Shown: positions 13,982 through 17,927 of the stretch, one piece after another
Numbering within the stretch: position 1 is the first letter of the stretch
How the letters are laid out: each line of letters begins with the position of its first letter
Assembly (NCBI GenBank): GCA_030640155.1
Contig: DAOWJX010000172.1
Coordinates: 1 to 17,927, forward strand
Length of the DNA: 17,927 nt
Direction of reading: 5' to 3'
Origin: Candidatus Aegiribacteria sp.
Lineage (GTDB): Bacteria > Fermentibacterota > Fermentibacteria > Fermentibacterales > JCC-6
Translations under genes and position numbers: made by a program
Notes under the pieces: model-generated
The model's input: only the letters and a program-made list of their open reading frames with translations
What the model was told of the DNA's origin: nothing
The model's database searches: none

Positions 13982-16900
13982 ATGAGAACACTGTCAGTGA
14001 TATCTGTACTGTTTATTGTACTGGGGGGGCATACGCTGACATAACATTCGAACCCACATGCAACCCTGGTGATGTACTGATCGATACTGTAGAAGTTGAG
14101 GGAACAACTTATCATACAATTTCAATTGATGGTTTTCCACTGCCGATGACCGGTATTCAGGCGGCAGGTCTTCCTTCAGTTCCTTTTACGGCTTCCATAT
14201 TTCTGCTTCCGCCTGACATGGGTATCGATACGATTCTTATCATTTCCGCAAGCTGGGATACTCTTCCCGGCAGGTATTACCTTTATCCTGCTCAGTCAGG
14301 TTCCATGGAGGACACCACTTTCGCGACACCTGATCCTGAAGTTTACAACTCAATCGAGCCTTTTCCATCACAACCCGTGAGTATATCCGGTCAGGGCTCC
14401 GCAATGGGATATTCAGTAGCGTCACTGTCGGGAACACCGGTAAGATACATTCCGGCTGACAGCATACTGATTATTCTGACATCGGTTACTCTGAACATTC
14501 AGACAGGAATGTCCCAGTTTGAACGCATTGTTTCGCTTCGGGAGACCGAATGGAGCGCTTCCATAAGGTATCGGGGGATCATCGGGCTCATCGCGAACCC
14601 ACTGGAAATAAGTTATTACCAGCAGCCCGCGCCGATCAGCAATGAAGGCAGAACATCACCGCTGAATATTCTTGATTCTCCTTCAGTTGAAGGTGACGGC
14701 GCTGACATGGTGATAATAACATCAGGCCCGAATGGTTCAGGACCTGATCTAACCTCAGCCTTTCAGGAGCTGGCTGATTACAGGACTGCGCAGGGAATCA
14801 TCACGGTTGTTCGCACGGTACACTGGATAGAGAATCTTTACAGCGGCTGCGATACACCTGAGAAGATCAGGAACTTCATTCGTGACGCCCATGAAAAATG
14901 GGGAGTACAGGCAGTGCTGCTTGGCGGAGATGACTGGATCGTTCCGGTGAGAGAATGTTGGGGCGGGCAATTTTTGGACACGGGTTATTTTCCCTCGGAT
15001 GATTACTATTCGGATATAGATGGAGACTGGAAGATTTACAATGGAGATTATTGGACAGCTCCAACTGATGATTACTATGTAGATCTCATACTCGGCCGAT
15101 GGCCTGTTGATAACGCTGGGCATGTTGATCTTCTTCTTTCAAAGCTCAGGCTCTACGAATGGCCTGATATATTTCCGCATGATTTCGCCAGAAAAATGCT
15201 CTTCATTGGCGGATCTTCTGTAGGAACTAATGGCAAGGGTGCTGTCTGTGAGGAATATCTCAAGGAACAGCTGGAAAATGCCGGAATTTCCGGTCCCGGT
15301 GGTGACAATCTGGATGAGATAACGGAGCTGTATTACCCTCAGTCCGGCACACCTAATCCATCCTGGCCACTTCTTCCAGATAATTATTCTTTTTACTCAG
15401 CTGAAAAACTCAGCAGGAATTCAGCGCTTGACGAGCTTGATCAGGGATACAATCTGATTATTCATATGGATCATGCCAGAACGGATAGAATAGGAGCCGC
15501 TTCGACGGATTCTCCTCAACAATTCATCCATGATTTCGATTTTGAGATATTCGCCAATTCTGCTGAACCTTCGATTCTATGGACAGCAAGCTGCTGGCCT
15601 GGACATTTCGAGGGAGCTGACTGCTATGCCGAAGCAGGACTTCTGACATCAGGTGAAACCGGTCTGGTAGCGGTAATCGCAAACGCAAGATTTGGAAAAT
15701 GGCTTGACTGGATGATCTATTATCCCTTCATCGATGCTTTATACCCGTTCGGGTGGATAGATTATCCGCCTGAGCCTGTAGATAGAACCGTATCCTATAT
15801 AGGCGAAGCGTACAGATATTCGATGAATTACGAGAATGATTCATATTCTCGTCCTAACGATCATAAAAGCTCCCAGAACCTCTTCGGCGATCCCGCCATG
15901 TTCGTCTGGCGCAATGATCCAAACAGACTTGATGTGAACGCGATCCCGGCAACCATCATTGCCGGAGTATCAACAGACATCACGGTAACAGTAACTGATT
16001 CAGATAATTTGAACCGGCCTGTTGCAGCTGAAGTCTGCCTTTACAAGGACGGGGATCTATATGCGACAGGTTATTCGGATGACATTTCCGGAACAGTCGT
16101 ATTCAGTGACATAGCTGTGGCTCATTCCGGGCAGATTACGGTTACAGCGGTTAAGAGGCGCGATGATAACAGCCTTGAACCGGGAGTATTCAATTTCATA
16201 CCCGGAGAAGATCAGATCACGGTATCGGACACACCTGATGCTCTGATTAATCTGGAGGATTTCACTCTTGATGATGATAACACCGGACTGTCGCAGGGTA
16301 ACGGAGATGGAATAGCCAATCCCGGAGAGACCATCGAGATTGATCTTGATATCAGGAACCTCGGAATGGCAGATGCCACGAACACCAGAGCGCAACTCAC
16401 GCTGATTTCAGGTGATGTTCTGATAGAGGATGATTTTGTGGGCATCGGTACTGTTCCCGGAGGCGGCAGCATGGAAGTACAGGATGCCTTCCGGATAGAA
16501 GTCTTTGATAATGCTGATGAGAATGATCCGGTGCTGATGGAGATAGAGTTTATCTATGATCAGGGCTCATGGGAATCACCCTGCAACCTCAGCATTAGCT
16601 CGGACGAAATTGAGCTTCCTCTTCACAGTATTGATGTTTCCTTTGCAGGTGGTGTAACCGTGATAGATGTCAGTAATATTCTCGCGGTCAACACCGGTAC
16701 GGGAGCCGCGGAAGACATAGAGATACGTCTGGATAATTTCAGCCCGGTTGCCGGATTTACTGATGACGTCTCAATTGCTGGAGACATCGCGCCGGGAACT
16801 TCAGCTGAAGCGCCTTCATTACATGTAGAATGTACAAACCCTCCACGTGAATGGCAGGACGAGGCAAACCATTATCCAGGTTGCACATTTGATATAGTCA

Positions 16901-17927
16901 TAACAGACAGGTGGGACAGAGAGTTCAGGGAGATGCTGACAGTATTGGATTACGAAGAATCTACTGAAGATCCTGTTTCACCCTCAGCAGGCACTTTCGA
17001 AGCGGTTGAAGCCGGTCAGGACTATATCAATGTGGAGTGGAACTATGATTCCGGTTTCAACGGAGGTTTCTATCTGTACTTCAAGGAGAGCGGAACAGGT
17101 ACATGGGATAGATCGAATCTCCTTCCTATTCCTGTTGAGCAGTATTCGTATTCAGGGCTGGAATCTTCTACCCGGTATGATCTTGCTGTAACGGCAGTCG
17201 ATGAGTTCGGGCAGGAAAGCTCGCTTTGCCTGATGGAGAACGTGGCTTCCACGGTCTGCACGATGCTTGATGGCTGGCCTGTGCAGCTTGAGGGCGGTAC
17301 TGGCAGCGGTCCTCTTGTGACAGACATAATCGGTGATGTCAGTCCGGAGATAATTGCTGTAACGGATTTTGGGAACGCGTACATTCTTTCCGGCAATGGT
17401 CAGCCGGCGGCTGATCTGCCTTCCACAACATACAGGTATACAGGTTGTGCGGTCGGGAATATGGACACGGACAGTCAGCTTGAGATCGTTGTTGCCTGCC
17501 AGGTTGATATAACCGCTGGAATAGCAGGTATTGTTATCTATGATCTGAACGAGTCGACCGGCAACTGGGAAGCAGAGCTTGTATGCCAGACAGGTGAGAA
17601 TGAAGAGTGTCATGAGATTTTCGGAACACCGGTGCTTGTTGACGCAGGTCCGTCAATTCCCCTTAATATCGCTCTTCGGACGAGAAGTGGTGAGATGTCC
17701 GGCAATTATTCAAAGGTTCATGTCTGGCGGTGGGATTCACTAATTCAGGAGTGGGTTGAGTACAGTCCGGCCTTTCCGGTAACAATAACCGGGGGGGAAT
17801 CGTTCACTGCTCCACCTGTATCTTCCGACTGGGATGATGATGGTAATATTGAACTGCTTGTTGCGTCTGACAATCGAGATGGAGAACCCTGTATTTTCAG
17901 TATAGACATTAACCAGGCCGCGACAAC
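13982..17927 (+). CDS. secreted gingipain-like C25 cysteine peptidase, frame broken at a G7 tract (partial at right edge)
   Basis: ATG 13982 begins a signal peptide (MRTLSVISVLFIVLG), but the frame hits TAA at 14042-14044. Shifting by one base at G7 (14023-14029) gives a typical end GGAYA-D and a frame open without stops to 17927, over 1,300 codons. With the frame restored, the catalytic domain starts near residue 244 (DMVIITSGPNG) and includes the C25 stretch AVLLGGDDWIVPVR. The probable catalytic His lies in HMDH (495-498), the Cys in TASCWPGHFE (C538), and GDPAM follows. Downstream come beta-sandwich modules: a CARDB-like region (NGDGIANPGE, near 775), fibronectin III (about 1006-1090) and FG-GAP-like repeats (near 1098, 1158 and 1282, with DWDDDGN). 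It probably digests external protein; a sorting domain may lie beyond the window. AGGAG is unusually close to the ATG (two bases). Confidence 0.9.

Noticed and set aside
14755..15123. Minus-strand open frame of 122 codons within the protease gene
   Set aside because: It is a shadow of the C25 coding frame, which has clear domain motifs here. Other minus-strand frames at 16057-16472 and 17070-17613 are rejected for the same reason.
1..17927. Mobile element, prophage, defence island or biosynthetic cluster
   Set aside because: No transposase, integrase, restriction, toxin-antitoxin or terminal repeat signals were seen; apart from the unrecognised genes the content is housekeeping or secreted protease.

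Overview
The window looks like chromosomal DNA of a free-living bacterium, with housekeeping gene content and moderate GC. No single gene names the lineage. The large Alu-bearing SRP RNA just upstream of dnaX recalls the scr-dnaX-yaaK-recR order of Firmicutes. The long secreted gingipain-type (C25) peptidase with CARDB-like, fibronectin III and FG-GAP-like modules is more typical of the FCB group and related candidate phyla such as Fermentibacteria/Aegiribacteria. I favour the latter, by inference only. There are no mobile elements, CRISPR arrays or phage genes.

Layout. (1) 1-618, minus strand: 5' part of a UMF1/Atg22-like MFS transporter, running off the left edge. (2) 772-2430: ATP-dependent PEP carboxykinase (pckA), divergent from the transporter. 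(3) 2532-2624: tRNA-Ser(GGA), then a 571-residue protein (TPR-like helices, long acidic linker, beta-rich C-terminal domain), then tRNA-Ala(CGC) at 4678-4753. (4) 4771-5571: a membrane-anchored PP2C-like protein whose metal-binding aspartates appear to be lost. (5) 5624-13741: an uninterrupted plus-strand unit: large SRP RNA, dnaX, ybaB, recR, pgsA, pgpA, pncC (CinA C-terminal type), thpR, recA, recX, an unknown gene, a yidD-like gene with an N-terminal hydrophobic segment, and a TPR membrane protein. Most junctions are 4-nt stop/start overlaps or gaps of a few bases, so the genes are probably co-transcribed and translationally coupled. (6) 13742-13981: intergenic region with a perfect TTGACA box. 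(7) 13982 to the right edge: a large secreted C25 cysteine peptidase whose signal peptide is separated from the rest by a frame break at a run of seven G.

The central unit combines protein targeting (SRP RNA), replication and recombination (DnaX, YbaB, RecR, RecA, RecX), phosphatidylglycerol synthesis (PgsA, PgpA), nucleotide salvage (PncC) and RNA end processing (ThpR). The flanking genes suggest gluconeogenic central metabolism and extracellular proteolysis.

The points most worth a second look are the G7 tract in the protease signal peptide (sequence error, contingency locus or -1 frameshift), the PP2C-like pseudoenzyme, two genes that seem to start at CTG, and the architecture of the 571-residue protein. 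I found no clear evidence for a wholly new multi-gene system.
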